Assembly: GCF_005222915.1 (NCBI RefSeq)
Contig: NZ_STFX01000020.1
Coordinates: 91,690-155,689, forward strand
Length of the DNA: 64,000 nucleotides
Origin: Rhizobium sp. FKL33
Lineage (GTDB): Bacteria > Pseudomonadota > Alphaproteobacteria > Rhizobiales > Rhizobiaceae
Direction: 5' to 3'
The number at the start of each line of letters is the position of its first letter. The stretch's first letter is position 1. This document shows, in pieces, positions 7,291 through 15,508 of this stretch. Position numbers and translations under genes: made by a program. Below the pieces are notes generated by a model. It was not told the DNA's origin, did not search any database, and worked only from the letters and a program-made list of their open reading frames with translations.

Positions 7291-8382
7291 ATGGCAGGAA
7301 TTCTGGCGGATCGCGCGATCAGGGCGCTGTGGGACGAGGGACGGCTGAAGGCCGAAAAGCCGCTGGATCACGACCAGATCCAGCCGGCGAGCCTCGACCT
7401 GCGTCTCGGCGCCAAGGCGTTCCGGGTGCGCGCCTCCTTCCTGCCGGGACCGAGCAAGCGTGTGGCCGACAAATTGAGCCGGCTCAGCCTGCATGTCGTC
7501 GATCTCAGCGACGGCGCAGTGCTCGAAACCGGCTGCGTCTATATCGTGCCGCTGCTGGAGACGATCGATCTGCCGCAGCATCTGTCGGCCTCGACCAATC
7601 CAAAGAGCTCGACGGGGCGTCTGGATATCTTCACTCGCGTCATCACCGATTACGCCCAGGAATTCGATCAGATCGCGACCGGCTATAGCGGGCCGCTTTA
7701 CCTCGAAATCTCGCCGAAGACCTTCCCGATCATTGTTCGGCGGGGGTCGCGCCTGTCGCAGATCCGCTTCCGCGAGGGACAGTCGCTGCTGCGCGAAGAC
7801 GAGATGTTGTCTCTGCACCTGGCCGAAACGCTGGTCGCGGCCGAAAGCCCGATCATTTCAGGGTCATCGATCGCTTTGTCCATCGATCTCCAGGGCTCGG
7901 GCCCGGACGGTCTGGTGGGTTATCGCGGCAAGCGCCATTCCGCCGTTATCGATGTGGATGTGAAGGCGGCCCATGACATCTATGATTTCTGGGAGCCGAT
8001 CTATAGCCGCGGCCGCAACGAACTGATCCTCGATCCCGATGAATTCTACATTCTCGTGAGCCGTGAAGCGGTGCATGTGCCGCCGCTCTACGCCGCCGAA
8101 ATGGTGCCGTTCGATCCGCTGGTGGGTGAATTCCGCGTGCATTACGCCGGCTTCTTCGATCCCGGTTTCGGCCATGTCGAGGCGGGCGGCGCAGGCGCGC
8201 GGGCGGTGCTGGAAGTGCGCAGCCACGACGTGCCGTTCATTCTCGATCACGGCCAGATCATCGGTCGTCTCGTCTATGAGCATATGCGGGAAAAGCCCGA
8301 AGCGCTTTACGGAACAGGGCTCGGCTCGAACTATCAGGCGCAGGGCCTCAAGCTCTCCAAGCATTTCAAGGCGCAGGATTAA
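7291..8382 (+). CDS. dcd: dCTP deaminase (2'-deoxycytidine 5'-triphosphate deaminase)
   Basis: The 363-residue product begins MAGILADRAIRALWDEGRL and contains ASLDLRLG near residue 35 and STNPKSSTGRLDIFTRVI near residue 105, both conserved in dCTP deaminases. The enzyme converts dCTP to dUTP, feeding dTMP synthesis. This is the long form found in many alphaproteobacteria, roughly twice the E. coli Dcd length and looking like a duplicated dUTPase-like fold. The ATG at 7291 follows GAGGTTGAG; the in-frame ATG at 7240 has no such site and falls in the intergenic region. It is read divergently from metZ and followed by tRNA-Gly. Confidence 0.93.
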   Translation: MAGILADRAIRALWDEGRLKAEKPLDHDQIQPASLDLRLGAKAFRVRASFLPGPSKRVADKLSRLSLHVVDLSDGAVLETGCVYIVPLLETIDLPQHLSASTNPKSSTGRLDIFTRVITDYAQEFDQIATGYSGPLYLEISPKTFPIIVRRGSRLSQIRFREGQSLLREDEMLSLHLAETLVAAESPIISGSSIALSIDLQGSGPDGLVGYRGKRHSAVIDVDVKAAHDIYDFWEPIYSRGRNELILDPDEFYILVSREAVHVPPLYAAEMVPFDPLVGEFRVHYAGFFDPGFGHVEAGGAGARAVLEVRSHDVPFILDHGQIIGRLVYEHMREKPEALYGTGLGSNYQAQGLKLSKHFKAQD

Positions 8383-8431
8383 CGCCAGCCTTGACATGCG
8401 CCGGTAAGTGATGACATTGAACGCCATCAGA

Positions 8432-8505
8432 GCGGGTGTAGCTCAATGGTAGAGCAGCAGCTTCCCAAGCTGAATACGAGGGTTCGATTCCCTTCACCCG
8501 CTCCA
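8432..8505 (+). tRNA. tRNA-Gly (anticodon CCC)
   Basis: The 74 bases fold as a full cloverleaf: acceptor GCGGGTG with CACCCGC, D stem GCTC with GAGC, anticodon loop TTCCCAA giving anticodon CCC, T arm with GGTTCGATTCC, and an encoded CCA end. It closely resembles the E. coli tRNA-Gly(CCC). Confidence 0.97.
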
Positions 8506-8689
8506 GAAACTCCATGTAAATCAATGTTTTGACGTTGAACTGCTTTTCGGGGCAGCCTTGGTGCGTCGTGTCTGCGCCTGTCCAGAAGATTGGATGCGCA
8601 AAGGCCTCACAAAGTCGTGAACGTCATTTTCTTCGCGCTGCGAAATAATCTCTTGATTTTTGTGCGACGCAGCATTACCTTGATACTTG

Positions 8690-8801
8690 TCATACGGTTA
8701 CTCCTCCTCCCAAACCGCTGACGGCGACAGATAGCGCTCCTCCTCCCAAGCTGTCTGTCATAATCAAGCCCGGCGCACCTCCTCCCGCGCCGGGCTTTTT
8801 A
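8690..8801 (+). ncRNA. Trans-acting sRNA with three anti-Shine-Dalgarno hairpin loops (alpha-r14 / NfeR1-like)
   Basis: Three consecutive hairpins each expose a pyrimidine loop CCTCCTCCC. Hairpin 1 is CGGTT/AACCG (8695-8717), hairpin 2 GACAGA/TCTGTC plus AGC/GCT (8726-8759), and hairpin 3 AGCCCGGCGC/GCGCCGGGCT (8767-8796) followed by TTTTT, forming the terminator. This matches the rhizobial alpha-r14 sRNA family (Smr14C/NfeR1 in Sinorhizobium meliloti), whose conserved CUCCUCCC loops pair with ribosome binding sites of many transporter mRNAs. A CTTGAT word at 8652-8657 may be the -35 element. The rest of the 312-base gap after the tRNA shows nothing else I can name. Confidence 0.88.
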
Positions 8802-8817
8802 TATTCAGCAAAGTTCT

Positions 8818-9507
8818 TCAGATGCGGCGCAGCGCCTCGGCGTCGGTGATCTGCACCATGCGGCCGCGGATCGAGACGCCTGAGGTCTTGAGCATCGAGA
8901 AGGCGCGCGACAGCGCTTCCGGGGCGAGACCGAGCTTGCCGGCGAGCAGGCTCTTCTGGAAGGGCAGGCGGAAGGAGTTGGAATTGCCGGCGCCGCTGTG
9001 CTGCAGCATGTCCAGGAGATAATTGGCGACGCGTTGCGGCGCGGTGTGCAGCCGGTCATTGGCGACATTCTCGCGTGCGTCCTGGAGGTGATGGGCGAGC
9101 ACCCGGAGCAGCGCCATGGAGAATTCCGGCTCCTCAGCCATGATCTGGCGGATCTTCGCGACGTCGAACCGCGCCAGCGTCACCGGCTCCGCCGCCTGCG
9201 CGTTGAAGGCGTATTTGCAGCCGAGGAACATCGCGCATTCGCCGAAGGTCTCGCCGGGGCCATACACGCCGATATCGGCTTCTTTCCCGTCGCGGGAGAG
9301 TCGGAAGAGCCTGATATAGCCGGAAAGAACCACATAGAAGTTCTCCGCTTCCGCGCCTTCGCGGAACAGGACATCCTTCGCCTCGCCGCTGAACACCGCA
9401 GCGCTTTCCAAGACCCGACGAGCAAGCGTCGGATTGAGCCCCGACATCAGCGGCGTGGATAGCAGGATCTCGCGGTCGCGGTGATTCATCTTCAGCATCT
9501 TGTTCAC
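8818..9507 (-). CDS. Crp/Fnr-family transcriptional regulator without an N-terminal cysteine cluster
   Basis: The 229-residue protein has a cyclic-nucleotide-binding-type beta roll (about residues 25-140; GYIRLFRLSRDGKEADIGVY, PGETFGECAMFLG), a dimerisation helix and a winged helix at about 170-225. Its recognition helix reads APEALSRAF, with the E-X-X-S-R spacing of FNR-type proteins that bind TTGAT-N4-ATCAA. It lacks the N-terminal cysteine motif of oxygen-sensing FNR/FnrN, so it resembles FixK or Dnr-type members, which respond to upstream signals or nitric oxide. GTG at 9507 is chosen as start because CGGAGGA lies five bases before it. A perfect FNR box lies 71 bases upstream, suggesting autocontrol or control by another Fnr-type protein. 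Confidence 0.85.
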   Translation of the reverse strand: MNKMLKMNHRDREILLSTPLMSGLNPTLARRVLESAAVFSGEAKDVLFREGAEAENFYVVLSGYIRLFRLSRDGKEADIGVYGPGETFGECAMFLGCKYAFNAQAAEPVTLARFDVAKIRQIMAEEPEFSMALLRVLAHHLQDARENVANDRLHTAPQRVANYLLDMLQHSGAGNSNSFRLPFQKSLLAGKLGLAPEALSRAFSMLKTSGVSIRGRMVQITDAEALRRI

Positions 9508-9577
9508 GATTGTCCTCCGGAGTTGAACCGAAAATCTTTCCCTTTCATCAAGTGTAGCTAAAAGCCGGCACGGGGAA

Positions 9578-9591
9578 TTGATTTCGATCAA
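9578..9591. promoter_or_regulatory. FNR/FixK box (TTGAT-N4-ATCAA)
   Basis: TTGATTTCGATCAA is a perfect match to the FNR/FixK consensus palindrome. It lies 71 bases upstream of the GTG start of the Crp/Fnr-type gene on the minus strand and just after the terminator of the RND efflux gene. Confidence 0.85.
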
Positions 9592-9610
9592 TGCTTGGAG
9601 TGCGAACAGC

Positions 9611-9634
9611 AAAAACCCGGCCGAAGCCGGGTTT
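9611..9634 (-). terminator. Terminator of the RND efflux operon
   Basis: AAACCCGGC and GCCGGGTTT form a 9-bp stem with a 4-base loop. On the minus strand the stem is followed by TT after its AT-rich end, 10 bases beyond the permease stop codon. It insulates the downstream Crp/Fnr gene. Confidence 0.75.
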
Positions 9635-9644
9635 AAGAATGGTT

Positions 9645-12600
9645 TTATTCCGCCGCCAACGGCCTGTCGCCGACATCGTTGGCGGGCGGCGTCGTGTTCT
9701 TGGACGCCGGCCGCGCCGGACCCGCGTCGAGCGCGTTGAGGCGCTCTTCGAGGCTCGAGATAGTCCGGCTGTTCTCTGTGAGAATACGGGTAAGCTCCAC
9801 GGTCTCCAACGCCTCGGGTTCGGCTTCGCGCTTGCCCACCAGGCGACCCAGCGCCCAGCCGAGCGCGCGCGAGATATCGTCGATGATCAGGAAGAAGCTC
9901 GGCACCACAACCAGCGACAGAACGGTCGATACGATGATGCCGCCGATCACCGCGATCGCCATCGGCGCACGGAAGGCCCCACCTTCGCCGACGCCGAGCG
10001 CCGAGGGTAGCATGCCCGCGGACATGGCGATCGAGGTCATGATGATCGGCCGGGCGCGCTTGCGACCCGCCTCCACCATCGCGTCGGAGCGTTTCATGCC
10101 CTGATGGATCATCTCGATGGCGAAATCGATCAGAAGGATGGCGTTTTTCGCGACGATGCCCATCAGCATCAGGATGCCGATCAGCACCGGCATCGACAGG
10201 GCATTGTTGGTGGCCAACAGCGCCACTGCGACACCGCCGGTGGCGAGAAGCAGCGAGAAGATGATCGTGATCGGCTGCAGCACGTTCTGGAACAGAACCA
10301 CCAGCACCGTGAACATCAGAAGCAGGCCGAGCAGCATGGCGTTGCCGAAGCCGGCCACCATTTCCTTCTGCACCTTGGCGTCGCCGCTCTCGACGATCTT
10401 GACGCTCGGGGGCAGTTTGGCGTCGTCAACGGCCTTTTTGAAGGCGTCGGTCGCGGGGTCGAGCGCTACGCCCTTGGGCAGGCTGGCGCCGACGGTCACC
10501 ACACGGCTGCGGTCATAGCGCTTAATGACGCTCGGACCTTCCGAATAGCTAATTTCGGCCACCGACGATAGCGGCACTGACGCGCCCGACGCGGTCGGCA
10601 GCTTGATGGCGCGCAGTTCAGCCATGCTACGCCTGACCGAGAGATCGAGCTGCACACGGATCGGGATCATGCGGTCGTCGAGATAGACTTTCGACAGCGC
10701 CGTATCGACATCGCCGATGGTCGCCACGCGCACGGTTTCCGAAAGCGTGGCGGTGGTGATGCCGAGCCGCGCCATCCGCACCGGATCCGGCTTGATCTGG
10801 ATTTCCGAGCGCGGCAGAGCGCCTTCCGAGCCGACATTCTGCAGCTTCGGCTCTTGGCGAAGCTTGGCTTCGAGCACGGCCACGGCGTTGTCGAGATCTT
10901 CGGCGTTCGACGAGGTGAAATTGAAGGCGATGTCGCGTTCGCCGCGATCGTTCAGCTTGAGGACGCGGGCGTCGGGAATGTCGGCGATCTTCTGGAAGAT
11001 CTCTTCTTCGATCACCCATTGCGGCACCGTGCGGCCCTTGATCTCCATCTTCGGCACGAACTGACCGACGAGCGGCAGGCGAGCGGCGACGTCGTTGACC
11101 AGTTTCTTCAGAAGCGAGTGCTCGATCTTCTTGAGATTGACGTAGATGGCCGCGCGGCGGCGCTCGAGATCGCCCTTGGGGGATGAGCCGCCGAGCACGA
11201 AGATGTTTTCGATCGTCGGCATGTCCTTGATGCGCGCATAGATCTCGGACGTTGTGGCGTCGGTTTCGTCGAGCGAAGCGCTGGGCGGCAGTTCGAGCGA
11301 CAGAATCACGCGGCCGGAATCTTCCGGCGGCATGAAGCTGCCCGGCACCTGCATGAGAAGCGCGAAGGAGCCGAACAATAGACCGAGAGTCACGACAAAC
11401 GTGCCGTAACGGCCATACCAGCGGCGTGTCAGCGCGCGCACGACAGCCGTATAGCCGCGCATGATCCAGCCGTCGCGGTCATGCTCGTGACCGACATTTG
11501 CGTCGGAGGCGCGCATGAGATAGGCCGCCATCAGGGGCGTGATCAATCGCGCCACCGCGAGCGAGAAGAACACCGAGATGGCCACGGTGAGGCCGAATTG
11601 GATGAAGTACTGTCCGGCGATGCCGCCCATGAAGGAGACAGGCGCGAAAACGGCGATGATGGTGAAGGTGGTGGCGATCACCGCCAGGCCGATTTCGTCT
11701 GCAGCCTCGATCGCCGCCCGATACGGCGTCTTGCCCATCTTGATGTGGCGGGCGATGTTTTCGATCTCGACGATGGCGTCGTCGACCAGAATGCCGGTCG
11801 CCAGCGTCAGCGCCAGGAAGCTCACGAGATTGAGCGAGAAGCCTAGCATATCCATGACCCAGAAGGTCGGGATCGCCGACAATGGCAGCGCGACGGCCGA
11901 GATCAGCGTGGCGCGCCAGTTCCGCAGGAACAGGAACACCACGATGACGGCGAGGATCGCGCCTTCGATCAGCGTGTGCATGGCGGCTTCGTAATTGCCG
12001 TAGGTGAAGTAGACGGCGTCGTCCACAAGCTCGATCCGCACATGCGGGTAGCTCTTGCGGATGGCGTCGAGCTCCGTCGCCACGGTTTCGGCCACTGTCA
12101 CTTCGCTCGCGCCCTTGGAGCGGAACACCGCGAAAGAGACCACAGGGTTGCCATTGAAGCGCGAGAAAGAGTCGGGCTCCTCATAGGAGTCGCGGATCGT
12201 GCCGAGATCGGCAAGCCTCACGAAGCGGCCATTGCCGACGGAAATCGTCGTATCGGCGAGTTGCTTGACGTTGCGCTGGTCGCCGAGGGTTCGGATCGCC
12301 TGTTCGGCGCCCGCCAGCTGGCCGCGGCCGGAGCCGAGATCGGCGTTGGTGCTGCGCAGCTGCGCGTTCACATCCGCCGCCGTCACGCCATACGCGTTCA
12401 GCTTGTCGGGGTCGAGATCGATCTGCACCTCGCGGTCGACGCCGCCATAGCGATCGATACGGCCGACGCCGGGCTTGCCCTGCAGCGCGCGCTTGACCGT
12501 GTCTTCCACGAACCAAGACAATTCCTCGAGCGTCATGTCAGGCGAAGAGACGGCGAAGGTCTGGATGGCCGAGCCTTCGACGTCGATCTTGGTCACTTCA

Positions 12601-12977
12601 GGCGTGTCGGCGGTGGCCGGCAGGTCGGCCTGGATGCGGTCGACCGCGTCCTTGACGTCCTGCAACGCCTTGTCGGTCGGCACTTCCAGCTTGAAGACGA
12701 CGGAGGTTGTGGACACGCCGTCATTGACCGTCGACTGCATATAGTCGACGCCGGTGATGCCGGCGACGGCGTCTTCGATTTCGCGCGTCACCTGCGTTTC
12801 GAGTTCAGACGGCGAGGCGCCGGATTGGGTGACGCTGACCGAGATGACGGGGACGTCGATATTCGGAAAGCGCGTGATCGGCAGATCGTAGAACGCCTTC
12901 AACCCGAGAAACATCAGCAGGAAGAAGGCGAGGATCGGAGCGATCGGATTGCGAATGGACCAGGCGGAGAAGTTCAT
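9645..12977 (-). CDS. RND efflux permease, HAE1 (AcrB/MexB-like) family
   Basis: The 1110-residue inner-membrane pump has the full RND layout: a membrane helix at residues 10-30, a periplasmic porter domain, membrane helices 2-6, a second porter loop and helices 7-12. The proton-relay pair is present as GILVDDAIVEIEN near residue 397, and the partner lysine as MGIVAKNAILLIDFA near residue 940. This family exports hydrophobic drugs and metabolites from the inner membrane through a MFP adaptor and a TolC-type channel. The adaptor gene lies 15 bases upstream; no outer-membrane channel gene is nearby. The residues after about 1045 form a hydrophilic tail with a predicted coiled-coil stretch (LTENSRTISSLEERLNALDA). 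The substrate cannot be inferred. Confidence 0.93.
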   Translation of the reverse strand: MNFSAWSIRNPIAPILAFFLLMFLGLKAFYDLPITRFPNIDVPVISVSVTQSGASPSELETQVTREIEDAVAGITGVDYMQSTVNDGVSTTSVVFKLEVPTDKALQDVKDAVDRIQADLPATADTPEVTKIDVEGSAIQTFAVSSPDMTLEELSWFVEDTVKRALQGKPGVGRIDRYGGVDREVQIDLDPDKLNAYGVTAADVNAQLRSTNADLGSGRGQLAGAEQAIRTLGDQRNVKQLADTTISVGNGRFVRLADLGTIRDSYEEPDSFSRFNGNPVVSFAVFRSKGASEVTVAETVATELDAIRKSYPHVRIELVDDAVYFTYGNYEAAMHTLIEGAILAVIVVFLFLRNWRATLISAVALPLSAIPTFWVMDMLGFSLNLVSFLALTLATGILVDDAIVEIENIARHIKMGKTPYRAAIEAADEIGLAVIATTFTIIAVFAPVSFMGGIAGQYFIQFGLTVAISVFFSLAVARLITPLMAAYLMRASDANVGHEHDRDGWIMRGYTAVVRALTRRWYGRYGTFVVTLGLLFGSFALLMQVPGSFMPPEDSGRVILSLELPPSASLDETDATTSEIYARIKDMPTIENIFVLGGSSPKGDLERRRAAIYVNLKKIEHSLLKKLVNDVAARLPLVGQFVPKMEIKGRTVPQWVIEEEIFQKIADIPDARVLKLNDRGERDIAFNFTSSNAEDLDNAVAVLEAKLRQEPKLQNVGSEGALPRSEIQIKPDPVRMARLGITTATLSETVRVATIGDVDTALSKVYLDDRMIPIRVQLDLSVRRSMAELRAIKLPTASGASVPLSSVAEISYSEGPSVIKRYDRSRVVTVGASLPKGVALDPATDAFKKAVDDAKLPPSVKIVESGDAKVQKEMVAGFGNAMLLGLLLMFTVLVVLFQNVLQPITIIFSLLLATGGVAVALLATNNALSMPVLIGILMLMGIVAKNAILLIDFAIEMIHQGMKRSDAMVEAGRKRARPIIMTSIAMSAGMLPSALGVGEGGAFRAPMAIAVIGGIIVSTVLSLVVVPSFFLIIDDISRALGWALGRLVGKREAEPEALETVELTRILTENSRTISSLEERLNALDAGPARPASKNTTPPANDVGDRPLAAE

Positions 12978-12992
12978 GTTCCGGGGTCCTCG

Positions 12993-14183
12993 TCAGTTCG
13001 AAGCGGTTTGTTGGGCGCGAACCGGGGCGATGCGGTCGCCGTCGCGCACGAAGACGCCGGCCTTTTCGACCACGACATCCTTGTCCTTCAAGCCGGAAGC
13101 GATCTCGACATAGTCGCCGTCTGCGACGCCGGTTTGCACCTTGGTCATGCCGACCACGCCGTCCACGACCTTGCGGACATAGTCGCCGTCCTTTTCGGCC
13201 GTCACCGCCGTCAAGGGGAGGGACAGGACCTTGCGCTGCGAGATGATGATCTCCGCGGAGGCAAACATGCCGGCCCGGGCGAGACTGGCGTCCGCGATTG
13301 CAATTTTGACCTTGCCGAGACGGCTCGTCTGATCGACCACGGGATCGATGATGCGCACCACGCCTTCGACGCGGGTCGAAGTGCCGGCGATGGAAAGATT
13401 GACCTTCTGCCCCTGCTTGAGCTTCAGGAGATCGCCTTCGGCGACATCGGCCTGAAGTTCGATCTTGCCGTCACGGATCAGCGTGAACAGCGGGTTGCCC
13501 GAGGCGCTGGCGATGGCGCCGATCTTGGCGTTGCGCTCGGTGACGATCCCGGCGACTGGCGCTTTGAGTTCGGTGCGCGACAGCGACAGCTCAATATCCG
13601 CCAGCTGACTGCGCGCGACATCCAGATCCGCCTTGTTGGCGGCGATGGTCTGTTCGGCGGCGCGGGTGCGGGCCTTTGCGGCTTCCGCCTCGGACTGCAA
13701 CTGCTCGAGCTGGGTCTGCGAAACGGCCTTTGTGCGGATCAGGGTGTCGGCGCGCTCGGCCTGGCGAACGGCTTCGGCTTCATTGGTTCTGGCTTCGGCC
13801 AGCTGAGCCTCATACTGGGCGCCCACCGCTTCCGTCTTGGCGATGGTGGCGAGATATTGCTGCCTCTGCAGCTGGAGCGCGTCGCGGCTCAGCGTCGCAA
13901 GCACCTGGCCGGCTTGAACCACATCGCCGACATCCGCCTTCAGCTCTTCGATGCGAACGCCTTCCACCTGCGGCTGGACATAGACGGTTTCAACCGGCTG
14001 GATTGTGCCGGAGGCGATGACGCGATCGGTGAGCTCCCGCTCGGCGACTTCGGTCACGCGGATGGCCGGAAGATTCTGCGCGGCAGGCGCGGCGGGCGCC
14101 GGCGTTTCCGCACCCCATGCGTAGCCGGCCGGCGCGAGCGCCGAGGACGCGATCAAGACAGCGAATATGATGTTTCTAGGCAT
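12993..14183 (-). CDS. RND efflux periplasmic adaptor (membrane fusion protein)
   Basis: The 396-residue product begins MPRNIIFAVLIASSALAPAG, a Sec signal peptide with cleavage expected near the following alanines. It then shows the MFP biotinyl-lipoyl halves (VQPQVEGVRIEELKADVGDV and VAGIVTERNAKIGAIAS) flanking a long alpha-helical hairpin at about residues 95-190, followed by the beta-barrel domain. It bridges the RND permease encoded 15 bases downstream to an outer-membrane channel. The start at 14183 is chosen because it begins the signal peptide; a longer in-frame version from 14360 would put more than 50 non-conserved residues ahead of it. Confidence 0.9.
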   Translation of the reverse strand: MPRNIIFAVLIASSALAPAGYAWGAETPAPAAPAAQNLPAIRVTEVAERELTDRVIASGTIQPVETVYVQPQVEGVRIEELKADVGDVVQAGQVLATLSRDALQLQRQQYLATIAKTEAVGAQYEAQLAEARTNEAEAVRQAERADTLIRTKAVSQTQLEQLQSEAEAAKARTRAAEQTIAANKADLDVARSQLADIELSLSRTELKAPVAGIVTERNAKIGAIASASGNPLFTLIRDGKIELQADVAEGDLLKLKQGQKVNLSIAGTSTRVEGVVRIIDPVVDQTSRLGKVKIAIADASLARAGMFASAEIIISQRKVLSLPLTAVTAEKDGDYVRKVVDGVVGMTKVQTGVADGDYVEIASGLKDKDVVVEKAGVFVRDGDRIAPVRAQQTASN

Positions 14184-14351
14184 TCCTGAACTTCCCTGGC
14201 CGGTTGGCGCCTGGAACCCTGTTCCTCGGGCGGCTTCAACACATTCAATACGCAAATTGGATGAACCGGGATTTAAACATCCTCGCCGCGGGTCTTCTCG
14301 CCAGCGCATCCCTTGAGCGTCTATTTGGCCACGGTTTTGATCCCGCACAAG

Positions 14352-14376
14352 TGCCGTCAATATGGCATTGACGGCA
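14352..14376. promoter_or_regulatory. Perfect 10+5+10 palindrome upstream of the RND operon
   Basis: TGCCGTCAAT, a 5-base spacer and ATTGACGGCA form a perfect inverted repeat in the 278-base gap between the adaptor gene and ornithine cyclodeaminase. No T run follows on either strand, so it looks more like a repressor operator than a terminator. The right arm contains a -35-like TTGACG on the plus strand, and by symmetry there is one on the minus strand. RND operons are often repressed by TetR-type proteins, but no such gene is adjacent. The rest of the gap shows no other clear element. Confidence 0.6.
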
Positions 14377-14461
14377 AATACCAGACCCAGTCTCTGTTAA
14401 CAAATGTGAATGTCGCTATTATGTCACGGTCAACCCGGTTTTCCGACGCCTCCGCGTTTGG

Positions 14462-15508
14462 TCAAGCGACGGAACGCAGCAGCATGCCGTAAAGATCGCG
14501 CGGCTCGTCCGGATCCGCCAGCAGATCGAGCTCCTCGTAAACGCCATTCGCGGTCAACTGATCCCGCAGGTAACGGAGCGCGGAGAAATCCTCGATGGCG
14601 AAGCCGACGCTGTCGAACAGGGTGATCTGGCGGGCGCTCTTTCGTCCTTCGGTCTGGCCGGAAATGACGCGCCAGAGTTCTGTGATCGGATGGTCGCGGT
14701 CGAGCTGCTGGATCTCGCCTTCAATCCAGGTCTGGGGCGGATATTCCACGAAGATGTCGGCGCGCAAGACGATGTCGCGGGCGAGCTCCGTTTTGCCCGG
14801 GCAGTCGCCGCCCACCGCGTTGATGTGGACGCCTTCGCCGACCATGTTGTCATGCAGCACGGTGGCGCTTTTCTTGTCGGCGGTGACGGTGGTGATGATG
14901 TCGGCGCCGGCGACCGCTTCTTCCGCCGTCTTGGCTTCGACGATCGTGAAGCCGCGGTCGGCGAGATTGGCGGCGCATTTGCGGGTGGCGGAGGGGTCGA
15001 TGTCGTAAAGGCGCAGTTTGTCGATGCCGAGCACGGCCTTGAAGGCCAGCGCCTGGAATTCCGACTGCGCGCCATTGCCGATGATGGCCATGGTCTTTGC
15101 GCCCTTGGGAGCGAGATATTTCGCCGCCATGGCCGAGGTCGCCGCCGTGCGCAGCGCCGTCAGAATGGTCATTTCAGTGATCATCAGCGGATAGCCGTTG
15201 GACAGATCCGAGAGCACGCCGAAGGCGGTCACGGTCTGGCGGCCGCTGCGGGTGTTGGCGGGATGGCCGTTGACATATTTGAAGCCGTAGAGCGCGCCGT
15301 CGCTGGTGGGCATCAGCTCGATCACGCCGTCATCGCAATGGGAGCCGACGCGGGGCGTCTTGTCGAACACCTCCCAGCGGCGGAAGTCCTCTTCGAGATA
15401 GGCGACGAGTTCGGTGATGAAGCGTTCGACGCCAATCTTCATGACCAGCTTCATCATGCTGTCGACGCTGACGAAAGGCACGACATTCAGTTTGGGCATC
15501 GCGTTCAT
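14462..15508 (-). CDS. ocd: Ornithine cyclodeaminase
   Basis: The 348-residue protein belongs to the ornithine cyclodeaminase/mu-crystallin family. It has the N-terminal substrate domain and a Rossmann NAD domain (MAIIGNGAQSEFQALAFKAV near residue 135; KLRLYDIDPSATRKCAANLA). It converts L-ornithine to L-proline and ammonia with bound NAD. AAGGAGC lies five bases before the ATG. Its first base is shared with the arginase stop codon (TGATG), indicating translational coupling, so the pair turns arginine into urea, ornithine and then proline. Length and motifs agree with the rhizobial and agrobacterial enzymes. Confidence 0.93.
   Translation of the reverse strand: MNAMPKLNVVPFVSVDSMMKLVMKIGVERFITELVAYLEEDFRRWEVFDKTPRVGSHCDDGVIELMPTSDGALYGFKYVNGHPANTRSGRQTVTAFGVLSDLSNGYPLMITEMTILTALRTAATSAMAAKYLAPKGAKTMAIIGNGAQSEFQALAFKAVLGIDKLRLYDIDPSATRKCAANLADRGFTIVEAKTAEEAVAGADIITTVTADKKSATVLHDNMVGEGVHINAVGGDCPGKTELARDIVLRADIFVEYPPQTWIEGEIQQLDRDHPITELWRVISGQTEGRKSARQITLFDSVGFAIEDFSALRYLRDQLTANGVYEELDLLADPDEPRDLYGMLLRSVA

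Noticed and set aside
11976..14189. 737-codon plus-strand open frame opposite the RND pump genes
   Set aside because: His/Asp/Gly/Ala-rich low-complexity translation typical of antisense frames in high-GC DNA; both opposite-strand genes are unmistakable.
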